Origin: Wallemia ichthyophaga EXF-994
Taxonomy: Eukaryota > Basidiomycota > Wallemiomycetes > Wallemiales > Wallemiaceae
Reading direction: 5' to 3'
NCBI RefSeq assembly: GCF_000400465.1
Contig: NW_008806291.1
Coordinates: 124,001-188,000 of the forward strand
Length of the DNA stretch: 64,000 nt
Below are positions 10,676 through 21,621 of this stretch, piece after piece. How positions within the stretch are numbered: position 1 is the stretch's first letter; every line of letters starts with the position of its first letter. The position numbers and the translations under genes were made by a program. Below the pieces are notes generated by a model. That model worked only from the letters and a program-made list of their open reading frames with translations. It was not told where the DNA came from and ran no database searches.

Positions 10676-11968
10676 ATGAGGATTTTGAATATTTTAAATT
10701 TATTAGGCACAGCATACGCTATAACTGAGCAAGTCTCCCAAGAGTTATTAGATTTGCACAAGAACTTGATTCTGAATCCATCAATCACAAGAAACGAGAC
10801 ATTGGCTGTAGATTTCTTATCGACTTATCTTCAGTCAAAGGGCTGGAATGTTGAATTGCAGGACGTCATCAACAAGGACATTAATCCTGACATCAAGAGA
10901 CAGAACATATTCGCATACCTCAACGATCCTCAAGATGTAAAGATGATTTTAAACTCACATACAGACGTAGTACCACCTTATGTTGACTATCATTACACAA
11001 CAGATGAACAAGGTCGCGACGTTATATACGGCCGTGGTGCGAACGACGCAAAAGGTCAAATAGCTGCTCAGATAACTGCAGCCCAACAAGTTCGATCAGC
11101 TGACCCAGAGATGTCAAAGTCTATTGGTTTGCTTTACGATTTGGGTGAAGAAGGTATATTCGATGGTGCAAAACATGCACAAGATAACCTCCCACCTAAC
11201 TTGGAATACTTTATCGTAGGCGAGCCTACACAACTCGAGATGATATCTGGTCATAAGGGTGAGTGAGTTGAAATGGTCACAAACGTTGTAACCTGACACA
11301 CATTTACAGGAAATATGGGATTCGAAATCAGAGCTAAAGGGTTAGCTGCTCACTCTTCATCTCCTCATTGGGGTGTTAACGCTATCGAGAAATTGTCTGA
11401 GGCTATTCTCAAGCTGGAATCTGTTAGCCTGCCTCATGATGAATTGTTAGGCGATACCACAATGGCAGTAACAAAGATATCCGGTGGTACTGCTATGAAC
11501 AAAGTGCCAGATGAAGCAGTTGCTTATGTTAATGTCAGAACTTCCGTACCTACAGATGTCACATGGCAAGTATTGACGGAAACCGGGTTGGAGTCTGAAT
11601 GGATAGAAATAGTATTGGTTGATGAGCCTCATAATCCAGTCATTGTGAGTAGATGAAAATACCCACCCCNNNNNNNNNNCTAAACTAGTTAGCTTGATAC
11701 AGTTGATAATTGGAGACCAGTACAAACTATGCCATTCGGTACTGATCTGTTCGCATGGAAACATCCAACAGCGAAGAAGATGTTGATTGGTTGTGGATCA
11801 GTTTCAAGCGCTCATAAGTTGGATGAACACATATACAAGGATGAGTTGGTTGAAGGTGTTGATGTTTACGTGGAGCTGATCACCGGTTTATTGGAAGGTA
11901 CGCTAAAAACGTCGACTACCAAGCAAGAACAAGCTGAGCAGCACAAGCATGTAAAGGATGAATTGTAA
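10676..11968 (+). CDS. Secreted or vacuolar M20-family metallopeptidase
   Basis: Exons are 10676-11258, 11310-11644 and 11693-11968 (397 aa). A short signal peptide (MRILNILNLLGTAYA) precedes the catalytic domain. The M20 metal sites are visible: NSHTDVVPP (His), GRGANDAKG (Asp), the general-base pair in DLGEEG, and VGEP. The dimerisation lobe follows in exon 2 (AKGLAAHSSSPHWGVNAIEK). Closest family: ArgE/DapE/carboxypeptidase-like peptidases; substrate unknown. The second intron (11645-11692) contains a run of ten N at 11670-11679, so its length is not exact. The C-terminus is Lys/Glu/Gln-rich. Confidence 0.85.
11670..11679. other. Assembly gap (10 N)
   Basis: Ten undetermined bases inside intron 2 of the M20 peptidase gene. 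The flanking splice sites are intact and the reading frame across the exons is unaffected. Confidence 0.98.
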
Positions 11969-12046
11969 AGGTGGATAAATTAGGATATAGTACAATCTTA
12001 CACAAAAATATATTACGATGTCGTTAAATGAGCTGATATGATGGAT

Positions 12047-13521
12047 TTACCTCCCCTTTACTAGAATACACCCTCGACTCTGTTGACGCTCGATACTCCA
12101 ACCTTGATTCTCGAGCATACGTGCTACTTGTGGGAACAGAATGGGTTGCTTACCAGTTGAATGCAAACCAATACCAGTAATGAAAACAAGTGGACCAAGT
12201 TTGAGTAGTTGATTGTTGTTGAGGGGACGTTTAGACCACCATTTATCAACGCTATCAGCGGCAACGGCTAAAGCTTCTTGTGAAGTGAGGTAGTGCAGAT
12301 CTACAACATTTTCAGATAGTGATGATCTGGATTGTATGGAAGCTTTAGCAGCCTTGACAGCCCATTCATCGGCTAGCTCTTTCAATTCTCTAGCCTGTTG
12401 AGATTTTGCTTGACTTGCAATACCACCTGTACCATGTTTCCAAGATTTAGAAGAGTAATAAAGATGACCAGCATCTTTGATAGCAGATTGTCGTTTAATT
12501 CTAAAGTCATGCTCCATTTTACGACAATAAAGTTCGTAGTGGTTTGTAGAATTGTTAGAACTGTTAGAATCAATGTCATCTTTAGTGACTTGAGGTAGAT
12601 GAGGGAAAATAGGTTGATTGTTCTTCTTTGGAGGCTTCTTACTAATTTTATTCCAAGCAGTTGGTGTACTAATTGATTGGGAGGGTATAGAAGGGGTGGA
12701 TTTAGCTCTGGAAAGTTTAGTTGGGTTGTTTGAAGTAGAAATGTTGAGTTGATCTTCAAGCAAACCATCGATGGAGCGTTCAGATAGTTTCAAGTGGTTC
12801 AGAGTGTGGAGAACGGTTTCAGCGTCTTCTATACGATTATTACAGGCTTGTAGGACTAATTTAGCGTCATGAATATCTTGATTGCTGAATAAAGCGAGGA
12901 AGATGTCTAATGCGGTAGAGTTTAGAATGTGATTGAATGTTTCCAAGTAAGTAGATAAAGCGTCGGACAGAGTTAAAGCTTTAGTTGAGTTTATGTGAGA
13001 TTTGAGTGAGTTAATGAGATGGTCATTTGAGACACCAAGTTGTCTATGAATGGAGGTTGAAATTGAATCTAACACAACCCAATCAAAATCTGTAGGAGGC
13101 TCAAATTGTTTTATAGGAGTGATTGATTGTTGTTTTTTTTTCTTCTTGTTTGAATTTGAGGGGAGTGAGGTTGTTGAAGACGGTGATTGTGTAGTGTAAT
13201 TTGACAATCTGAACTCATTTTGAATCAAGTATTCAATTGTAGTATCTAAGTTATTATCGTTGTTAATGAGTGTCGAGTTTAGTTGATTAGATGAAAGTGA
13301 AGGGAATGAATCTTTTAAAAAGTCTAAAACGTTATCATCGAGGTTTTTATCACCGTCTAACTCATTTAAAGTGTCTAACAAGCTATCAACGTCATCACCG
13401 TAGTCTTGGATTAAAAGGGTTAAGAGTGTTGTATCGATGGAGGGATACTTTCGCTTCTATTTGTTAGATTTGAGTATTTTAAAAGCATATTACCTACTTG
13501 GATATCTTCAAATATCAACAT
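12047..13521 (-). CDS. CUE-like and Smr domain protein
   Basis: Exon 1 is 13498-13521, a 50-nt intron follows (13448-13497), and exon 2 is 12047-13447 (474 aa). Two CUE/UBA-like helical segments lie in the N-terminal half (FLKDSFPSLSSNQLNS ... DTTIEYLIQNEF; then FLALFSNQDIHDAKLVLQA). A DUF1771-like helical stretch (YELYCRKMEHDFRIKRQSA) and a C-terminal Smr domain follow: VDLHYLTSQEALAVA and ITGIGLHSTGKQP. This domain order resembles yeast Cue2 and related ubiquitin-binding Smr endonucleases of no-go mRNA decay; nuclease activity here is inferred. It lies 28 bp downstream of the HNH gene on the same strand. Confidence 0.85.
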
Positions 13522-13549
13522 GATTGTGTGAGTACTCTAGAGGATATCT

Positions 13550-14086
13550 CTACTGCCTCGAATTAAATTTAACAAATTTATAAATAAGCTCATTTGATAA
13601 TAATTTATCAATTGAATTGAACTCATCTGCTAAATCTTTATTTGAAATATACTGATGGCAGCTATTGTGGCAATTTCTGCAGATTTTAATAGTGAGATTA
13701 TCGCACTGATGCTTATCAAATAAACCTCTTTTGATCAACCTTTTATGTTCAGATTTTGGTAGCAAGTGATGTATCGTTAGTCGAGTAAATCTTTCACAAA
13801 GTTCACATTGATTGTTGTTCAAGTATTCTATGTCTTGTGTGTGTGTTTGCGTGTGTGTATAGTTGAATATAATTTTATCAACCTTTTCATCCGCGATCCC
13901 CTCATCCACACCCAACTCAACTAAACAACCAATTAGAAGGCTTCTGATCTGAGAATCTTCGTTGGCTATATCATCTATATCCTCAATATCCTCATCCTGA
14001 ATCAAATCAATCAAATATTCAACTAGATCTTCCTCCTCAACTTCCCGCCTAATCGAATTACCCAATTTATCCAAATCCAAATCCAT
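13550..14086 (-). CDS. HNH-motif protein of unknown function
   Basis: Single exon, 178 aa. The first half is acidic and helical ([20 protein letters not shown]). The second half has an HNH/zinc arrangement: [21 protein letters not shown], then [21 protein letters not shown], with two CxxC pairs and the HH that marks a His-Me finger. HNH proteins of this size occur sporadically in fungi and bacteria; I do not know a function for this one. Mobility is not indicated. It sits 60 bp downstream of the eL33 stop codon and 28 bp upstream of the CUE-Smr start, all on the minus strand. Confidence 0.75.
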   Translation of the reverse strand: MDLDLDKLGNSIRREVEEEDLVEYLIDLIQDEDIEDIDDIANEDSQIRSLLIGCLVELGVDEGIADEKVDKIIFNYTHTQTHTQDIEYLNNNQCELCERFTRLTIHHLLPKSEHKRLIKRGLFDKHQCDNLTIKICRNCHNSCHQYISNKDLADEFNSIDKLLSNELIYKFVKFNSRQ

Positions 14087-14146
14087 TTCTAAACATTGAC
14101 CAAATGTATTTGCCGTTTATTCTCATACATAAAAATTTGTTAAAAT

Positions 14147-14669
14147 TTAAATGCTTGATGGGTAAAGCATCTGTAAGGAAATAAACCGTGAATATAATTC
14201 TCAATGCAAATAAACGACAACCCACAATACGACAGGTTGCACCAAATGTAACTGGTGGAAGGTTCGAGGAGAATTTTGCACGAACGACGCCAGAGTTACC
14301 GTGGGTACGAGTGCAGCGACCCCAAATGACGCGGACCTTGGTTCCATTAACTGCCTTCTTACCCTTGTAAACGTATGCGATTCTCTGTGAGCTTTGTGAG
14401 CTAGCCATCCACACCACTCAAATCACAACGAAACCCACCTTACCAAGGTAGAATTTAGCATCTTCAGTCTTGGTTGCACCCTCAACTTGGATGATAGAGG
14501 TCTTTGGGCGTGACGTACGCTTTCCTCTTTGGTGCGAGAGTACACGACCACGGGCGTAGAGGCTGAGTCGAGCGATTAGATTGATTGTAAAGCCACGTCC
14601 AAAAACACTAACCGAGTCACTGTATTAGATATTAGCTTTTCCTTATATTCTACTCTACTCGCACTCACT
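14147..14669 (-). CDS. RPL33: 60S ribosomal protein eL33 (L35A) with split start codon
   Basis: Five coding exons: A of the ATG at 14669; a 7-nt microexon TGACTCG at 14613-14619; then 14439-14562, 14226-14384 and 14147-14170. Introns are 14620-14668, 14563-14612, 14385-14438 and 14171-14225, all with GT-AG ends. Joined, they give 104 aa beginning [18 protein letters not shown] and ending MLYPSSI, an excellent match to eL33 in length and sequence ([27 protein letters not shown]). No other ATG in the region can supply this frame, which supports the split ATG. eL33 is a structural protein of the large ribosomal subunit. The start context is AGCAATGAC after splicing. Confidence 0.88.
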
Positions 14670-14801
14670 TGCTAAATTAGTTGGTCAAGGCTAAAGAGAA
14701 GAAATTTGACATGATATCAATCCCAAATTTTTAACTTTAAATTTTATTCTTATTTCTTCATCCTTGTATAGTACAATACATATTTACTTGTTTTATTCCC
14801 T

Positions 14802-16743
14802 TTATCCTCCCCCTCTGCGCTTCACCGGTGAATGAGACATCCTAGCCTTGGAAACTTGCTCTGCCTGCGAAGGTCTCTTATTCGCATTACTACCCCTAAC
14901 TCCTCTCTTTGTTGGCGTTCCTTTTCCTCCCTTGTTGCTGTCCTTCAGCTTTGCCATCTTCACCCTCTCTGCAGCCCTCTGCTGTGCCTCTGCTGCTTGA
15001 TTTGGCGGGTTTGTTGAGTTTTTAGGGTTTGATGGACTTGTAGTATTTGCTGTGTTTGCATTGTTTGAATTGTTTACAGTGTTTCTACTGCTTTTACTCC
15101 CATCATTCCTATCACCTTTACCTCTAGCACCCGCAAACGAAAATGGCGTTGGCTTTGTCGCTGCTGATGTTCTTGGGGTTGGCGGTGCTTGCTCCACCTT
15201 CTTAAGTTTCTTCACCATTCTCGTCTTCCCTGTACCTTCTTCGCCACCTCCAGAGCTACTCGATGCCTTTGCATTAGTTGTACTGCTACCACTTCCACCG
15301 AATATCTTCTTGCCTACACTTTTGATCATCCCAGCAGCCTTGCTAGCAGTTGCGACTCTAGTTGGTGGTTTCCCGCCTCCGCTCATCCTAGCAGATGGTC
15401 TTCCTCTAGCATTAGCTGCCATACTTGACCGTCTCTTCTGTCTCGACACCTCTAATCTACGCTTGACATCATCTCTACGCTCCTTCTCCTCATTTGTAGG
15501 TGCAGCCACTTTGATCCTCTTGTTAGGTTGGCTTGGTTCTGTTACAGATGGTCTAGCTTTGGCTTCTTTCTGCAGAACACCCTCGTCTTGAGCAGATGAG
15601 GTGGGTTGAGTAGGTTGTGTCGTTTGTCTATATTGTGCAGCCTTCGATGGACTTGTCTTGCCCTCAGTCTGTGCCCTCGGCTGACCTGGCTTCTTGGGCG
15701 AAACCTTGGGTCTGGCTGCATAGTGATCGGCTATACTGCCCATCTTCTTAAACTCATTCTCATGTGCATCATCGAATTTCCTCTTTATCTTGAGATTCGT
15801 GGCACTCTTCAACCCTAATTGCGCTGCACTCTTTGGTGATCTACTCGTCTCTGCTTGCGCTTCAACTTCAGGCTTGACTTCGGCAGTTGGCAGACGTCTG
15901 TTCAGTTCATCCATAATCGACGTGAAACCTGCATTTGAAACACCTGATTGCTGCCCAAACACGAATTGTGGTAGTGGTGGGTACACCTTAGGTGATGCGC
16001 TTCTACTTGAGACATCGCTCTTGTTGTTTCCAGGCAGACTTGGTCTGTTTACGAACGAAGGTGATGGCGATGGCGGTCTATTGTCATTGTTGACTAGTTT
16101 AACGGTATCGTCAATAATTGTGTCATCATGTATCGATGCAGCTGTTGATAAACGAGTTGGTTGACATTCTCCAGGAATGACATTCCAATTCTCTTCTTCC
16201 TGCTCATCCTCATCCTCGCTGCTGCTATCTTGATCCATTGGAACGCAAACATCCTGAAACTTGGATGGACTGACGGTGGATTGCTTCGAAGGGCTAATAT
16301 CCCTCCACTTGTTCTTAATAGTTGAAGCCAAGGACCTCAAAGTTGAGCTTGATTTTGAGTGTGTAGGCTGTGATCCGTGTTCTCCTGCTTGTTTACGCGG
16401 TGAAGCTGGTCCAAAGTCGACATTCTCAGAATGGCTAACATCGTCAACCATTTCCCAATTGTCTGTCATTCTACCTTTCTTCGTTGGTGACTCCTCAGGC
16501 GCACCTGCAAAGTCATCGAGTTCCTGTCTACTGATATTCCCGGCCAAGTTTTCTAATCTACCAATAAGCTCTGTATTCTGAGATAAAAACGCGTAAACTT
16601 GCTGGCTTATAATCACAAAACGATACACGCACCTTTCCTTTAGCGGTGAGACCAAATCTTTTACACAGTCTATTCAATTGTGGGCGCTTTAACGCATGCA
16701 GGGCTGCGCTATTTGATAATATCTCCTTTGAAGGTTCCGACAT
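14802..16743 (-). CDS. SAP-domain protein with long basic disordered tail
   Basis: Exons are 16633-16743 and 14802-16577 (628 aa). Splicing completes a SAP motif across the junction: LKRPQLNRLCKRFGLTAKGK joined to NTELIGRLENLAG. SAP domains bind DNA, often in chromosome-associated proteins. The remaining ~570 residues are low-complexity: Ser/Thr-Pro sites (SPTKKGR, SPSK repeated), basic patches and an Asn/Thr-rich stretch. The C-terminus (MSHSPVKRRGGG) is basic. Many SP/TP sites suggest cell-cycle kinase control, which is inference. The antisense frame is open for 179 codons but is a shadow. 47 bp separate this ATG from the phosphopantetheinyl transferase ATG. Confidence 0.78.
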
Positions 16744-16790
16744 GTCGTTGTTCAGGTCAAACCAAGGTAAACGCGGGTGTTTGTGATAAA

Positions 16791-17840
16791 ATGAGAGTAA
16801 TTGCCGTGAAACTGAGTGAATGGAATCCAAGTGACGACGTGAGTGAATTTGTTTAGTGGGGTATAACACACAGCTCACTCCACCCTTCAAGCTATTCAAT
16901 AAACTCCTTTCAACCCTAGACACAGCCTCAATTGAACGTACTAAAGCATACAGATTTAAGGATGACGCGAAGAGTACGCGTTTTAAGCTATATTAAACCA
17001 ATTCACACTTACAAAAGTACCAGGATGTATTATTGGAAGACTGCTGCCACGATACATACTCACGAAATACTTCAACATTGATTGGAACTTAATTTCATTC
17101 GGTGCAACTCCAGAGAATAGACCTTTCTATGTGAGAAACCGTTTATTATTATCATTTCAATTCTCACTCACTTCAGTCTAATCCTGTCGACATTCCAGTC
17201 TCAGATTACAACGTATCCCATGACGGAGACTATGTTTTAATCGGTTATACGCTATCCCATAACTCCAGAATAGGCGTCGATGTTACAAGGCTAGCTTTAC
17301 CTCGCAATACAACGCACGAAGAGTTCTACCAAGCATTTGAGACACAGGTGTGTACTTTGCCTTAATGGAATTAAACAGTTTTAAGCTTTTCTGCAGATGC
17401 ACTCCAGTGAAAGCATCAATCTACGCGCTATGCCAGACCACACATCGAAACTCAGCAGATTGCTATCTTTATGGACACTTAAAGAGGCTTATACGAAAGC
17501 CTTAGGTTTTGGATTAGGGTTTGATTTCAGCCGCGTGGCTTATAGATTCCCTTGCGATTATACTGCAGACTCAACGACCCCCACAACGCCCGAACAACGT
17601 CAACAGAACGCTGCTGCTAACATCACAGCAGTCACAGTAGATGGACGGGATTTAAAACTCGGTTATGTTACTCAAGGGGTTTTAAATAGATGGGGCTTTT
17701 TTCAGGCTCACTTGGATGGCCATCTTGTTGCTGTTTCGCTCAGAGATGGTTCTGAAGGACAGTATCAGCAGCAGGAATGGCTTAGCACGATACACGTAGA
17801 TGATCTAGTGAATGATGTACTATCTATAAAGAACAAGTGA
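16791..17840 (+). CDS. 4'-phosphopantetheinyl transferase, Sfp/Lys5 type
   Basis: Five exons: 16791-16838, 16874-16973, 17024-17130, 17177-17347 and 17397-17840 (289 aa). Conserved blocks in order: AKRCIIGRLLPRYIL; the VSHDGDYVLIG His motif; the Mg-binding IGVDVTRL; and WTLKEAYTKALGFGLGFDF with the catalytic Lys-Glu. The enzyme transfers phosphopantetheine from CoA to carrier proteins, for example the lysine-biosynthesis aminoadipate reductase or fatty-acid synthase. The first intron is only 35 nt. It converges on the PDCD2 gene with 18 bp between stop codons. Confidence 0.88.
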
Positions 17841-17858
17841 ATAATTATATCATACTGC

Positions 17859-19213
17859 CTACTCCCATTGAACATACGTCAACTCTTCAACCCACTGTTC
17901 GCGAGCTTCTTTTTGAGTATCTTTATTAGCCGGATCTAAGCAGCAATCATTCTCGCAGACAAAGAGAAGTATAGTGCCCCACTCCATATCTGCTGATTTA
18001 TTATCTTGCAACTCCTCCTTCTGTTTGTCGTCAGTTTCAGTGGAAGTGTTGCACAAGTTAATAATATTAGGCGTGACCTGACACTCAAATACACGCTTGC
18101 TACCGCACTGTGCACATCTTGGCACTTTAGACGCGTCGTAGCTGTTTCCACTACCGTATAGCTTCTTGTAAACTTCATCTCTGTTGGTGTACATCATCGG
18201 CACACCGCCCAGATCATATCTTATGCACTGCTGTGGTTCATGGCTGATGCGTTTGACGAAATGCTCAAAAGCCTGATCCATTCCATTACCCATACTCCTC
18301 TCAAACTCTTCCAGCTCGCTATTTGGACCAGCTGAGAGGGTTTGATTCACCTCTTCAATCTTCAAAGGCTTTTCAGAGCTCTGCTTTGGTATGACTTCGG
18401 GTGTGGTTGCGATGTACTGACTTGTGTAGCTCGGTTGCGTTGGCCACGATAACTTCGTTGGCGCTGCACCTCCATCTGAAATCTCCAACTTGGCTAGCTC
18501 AGCTTCTAGCTCTTCATCTTCATCTTCTCCTTCCTCCTCGCTATCTGAATCTATTATCTTCTTGAATCTAGGCTGTTCCTCTTCATCGTGGTCAGAGTCG
18601 GAGCTGTCTGCACCAAAAGCACCACCTCCCTGACTACTCTGATTGAATGGGTTGGGTTTATGTGACTGTGTCTAGTTAGCAGGCTTTATCGTACCCAAGT
18701 ACCCAAACACACAGTAAATGGATTGCTCTTTGCTTCTTCCTTAGCCTTGTTTTCATCCTCTACCTGCTTCTTCTTCTTTTCTTGATCCCTCTGCTTCAAT
18801 TTCTCGAGCTTCCTCGCCCACTTTTCATTCCTAGACAAACACCTAAACGCTCTGACACTGCCCTCCTTCTTCTGGCACGCGACTCTAGAGCATGCGAAGA
18901 AGAACAATACTCTATCATTGACAGAATCAGGATATGGCGCAAATATCTGTATCATCATCTGCATACTCCCATTGCAATTTTTACATAAATTGCTTGAGGG
19001 GTTAGGGAGAGAGCGTAAACGCGGGAAGGACTGAGATGTAAATAAGAATATATCAAGGTTACAAAAGAGAGTGCGTACAGGTTGACCTCCGATGCGCGAT
19101 ATTTCAATGACTGGATGATCTGAATCGGCGATCGGACCGCCATCAGGCAAGCCCAGGTGAACATTGCTCTCGTATTCACTGTAGTCTGAATCGTCTGAAT
19201 CGTATGAGCTCAT
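17859..19213 (-). CDS. PDCD2/Tsr4-family ribosome-biogenesis chaperone
   Basis: Exons are 19079-19213, 18713-19030 and 17859-18665 (419 aa); the acceptor of the last exon could instead be 6 bp earlier. The N-terminal start (VHLGLPDGGPI) is typical. A MYND-like zinc site follows (LCKNCNGSMQMMIQIFAPY ... CSRVACQKKEGSVRAFRC), then an acidic linker, then the PDCD2_C domain with RYDLGGVPMMY, CAQCGSKRVFECQVTP and the terminal LTYVQWE. Family role: dedicated chaperone of ribosomal protein uS5 (Rps2) in yeast Tsr4 and human PDCD2. Confidence 0.9.
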
Positions 19214-19544
19214 TATGCTTATGGTTTTACTGAAGAAATGTCAGAAAAGAAGAGAAAGAAAGAGCGTAAGAGAAAAGAGAGAGTGCTAGATCAGGGCCAA
19301 AAGTATCATCAACCCGATAATCCATCCAGTACGATCCACATTGGCTTCCGAATAACTCAGAGAACCGCCGCGGAGAGTGTACCTTGAAGAAAACCAGTAA
19401 GACTCGTCATCTAAAAGTAAAATATATTTCATCCTCTAGCACTACTCTATTCCTTTACGCCTCCCGCCTCATTTTACTCACTTTATTTCGTTGCGGATCA
19501 AGAAGCTTTTCCCATTTCTGCTTTTCAAAATCCCCAAATCAAAA
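19214..19544. promoter_or_regulatory. Divergent promoter region
   Basis: About 330 bp separate the divergent PDCD2 and GLTSCR1-domain genes. It contains an A/G-rich tract (19230-19290) and a pyrimidine-rich stretch close to the plus-strand start. No RNA gene is seen. Confidence 0.4.
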
Positions 19545-20560
19545 ATGAGCAGCGGAAATCCCGATGAGCAAATCTGGCAGAGACTGAGCGTGGATGCGCT
19601 AGCGATTCTAGCCAGCTCAGAGCTGATCACCAAGGAATTAAATGAGGCTGTGCTGGAAGAGAAGACTATAGAATACAATAGCGATGTCAGATACACCATT
19701 GGTGGCAAGTTCTTATCCGATCACTTGGAAGCCTTCAATAGCCAGAATAAGTGCGTTTTGTGTGTCTTGCTCTTTGTTTCGCTTCTTACCCGCGAATTAC
19801 AGCGCTCGCAATCTCATCAGCCACAATCACCAGCACGTCATTGAACCCGATTATAACACACCATTCAATAGCTACGAAGATGCTCTAGATAGGCTACTCC
19901 CTTATCACGTATATCAACAGCCAGTTGAAGACACTCACGTCTCCCGACCTTCCACAAGCCTAGGTGATGATACCGTCCTCGATTTTTACGCACGGCGGCA
20001 GAAGATCTACGACAGATTCAGAAAAGCGAGAGAATTTGATGTTATACACAAGTCTCACTCAAATTTCCTCCTCAGACAAGTCAATAGTCACATAAAAGAC
20101 GATAACGTCAGATTGGCACAACAAATACGTGATTTAAAGGGTGTTCCTGGTGTTTCTACCACGAACAGATCAGCAACATCCACTCCTGCCCCTTCTACTC
20201 CCGCAAACAATGCTCAGATTCCACTCACTCTCCCTTATACCAGACTCGGTCAGCTCATGTCACTAGGTATCACTCCTGTACCGATTGCAAATGTACAAAA
20301 TGGTGATAGCCCCGCATGTGTATTGCACAGCGTAATTGAGAACAGGGGCATGGTTCATTTGGTCGTTAACTTTGGCAGTCTCAATCCGAGACAACTTAAC
20401 ACTTTAGCGCAGCTATTGCGAACTTGTGAGTGTTATTCTCAACAACAAGTTTTTTTGTTTACAATAATTACTAGGGGTATCTGAGAATGATCGGAATGCA
20501 GGAAATATTGGCGAAAATAACTCCAGAAACACAAACAATGATACCACGTCAAATGACTGA
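19545..20560 (+). CDS. GLTSCR1/BICRA conserved-domain protein
   Basis: Exons are 19545-19750, 19803-20425 and 20475-20560 (304 aa). After a short N-terminus (MSSGNPDEQIW), the GLTSCR1 conserved region spans the first splice: DYNTPFNSYEDALDRLLPYH followed by VYQQP, then a helical arm (FYARRQKIYDRFRKA). In animals this domain anchors BRD9 in the non-canonical SWI/SNF (GBAF) complex; fungal proteins with it are little studied. The second half is Thr/Ser/Pro-rich, then hydrophobic (LVVNFGSLNPRQLNTLAQL). A short Asn-rich tail is encoded by exon 3. A chromatin-remodelling role is inference from the domain. Confidence 0.8.
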
Positions 20561-20725
20561 TATGTGACTGATATACGACTCAAACACAACCTCCTTAGAC
20601 AAATTTAGCATTCACTCACTCGCATCCTTTGTTTCATGTTGTATAATTTATTGACAAGCGTGTTTTGTTTCTGACTGACAGATATAAGTACAACACATGC
20701 AAAGCTAATTGAACTTGTGAAAATA

Positions 20726-21588
20726 TCATGTGGGTGGCTTGAAGAAACCTCTGATATCTTTACTTGCCTTTTCAGGCTTGTGCTTCTTGTTAGGTGGTGT
20801 TTTAGCTGCCGTTGGTGGTGGTGCCGGTGGACCTGGAGCTTTTCCTATCCTTTCCAATAAATCTTCGAGCGCGGCTTTAGGCAAGTCGTCACTTGTAGAG
20901 TTATAGTGTTTGAACACGCCATCTGTTTCGTCCACCACTAGAGCGTTCTGTATCGGTTCCAGATTGCAAACTGGCTGCTTTCTGTTGCCGAACATATTCA
21001 ATATCTGTTGAATTTTAGAATGAGCGTCATTTCAAAAAGTACACCCACTTTTATAGCTTCGACGGGGTCTGCTATAGTTGGATGGTCTTGTCGTGTCGTG
21101 AGACGATCCTTGCAGACCTGATTGGATGTGAATGGTATGTTGGAACTGAGCAGGAACTCACTTGGTAAGATACCTCAACTAGCCATATCGATAAGCTATC
21201 ACACTGAATGTTATCTTCACTTACGACTCAAAGACTGAGTGACAGCGCCAAACTCAGCAGCGATTCTTGTCCAGTGTGAGCGTTGTCTGGAAGAGAGAAA
21301 TAGCATTGAGAAATAACATAAAAACACTACTGAACCACCCACTTGATATCAATGTTTGTTCGGTCAACAATGACATTCAAACCAGTGGACAAAGTCTGCC
21401 TTACTAGCTTCTCTACACTCCGTCTGTCCTTCAAATCATCCTGATTGGCTCTAACCCAATTTGGGATGTGTCGTTCGATAGCCTTAGACAGAGTGCTCTG
21501 AGAGGATATGAGAACGGAAATGCGAATAATCCTTACGGCAGACCTTCCCAGAGCCAACTACGCCAACCAAAATTAACACGACCGTCAT
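20726..21588 (-). CDS. P-loop kinase of the AAA_33/polynucleotide-kinase-like type
   Basis: Proposed exons are 21544-21588, 21343-21497, 21244-21286, 21162-21203, 21049-21117 and 20726-21004 (210 aa). Splicing gives Walker A GVVGSGKST, then ANQDDLKDRRSVEKL and GLNVIVDRTNID, then VCKDRLTTRQDHPTI with the lid arginines. This matches small P-loop kinases related to T4 PNK and the kinase domain of PNKP. Substrate is unknown. The C-terminus (KDIRGFFKPPT) resembles a PIP/PCNA-box-like tail, which would fit DNA repair, but this is inference. The exon 3 donor (GTCACT) is non-consensus, so this boundary is uncertain; 33 bp separate its start from EngB. Confidence 0.7.
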
Positions 21589-21621
21589 TCCCGTTCGTTG
21601 TCTCTGCTCAACACTCTAGCA

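Noticed and set aside
15052-15591. 179-codon antisense ORF over the SAP gene
   Set aside because: Leucine/proline-rich complement of a Lys/Ser-rich disordered region without ATG start; a shadow.
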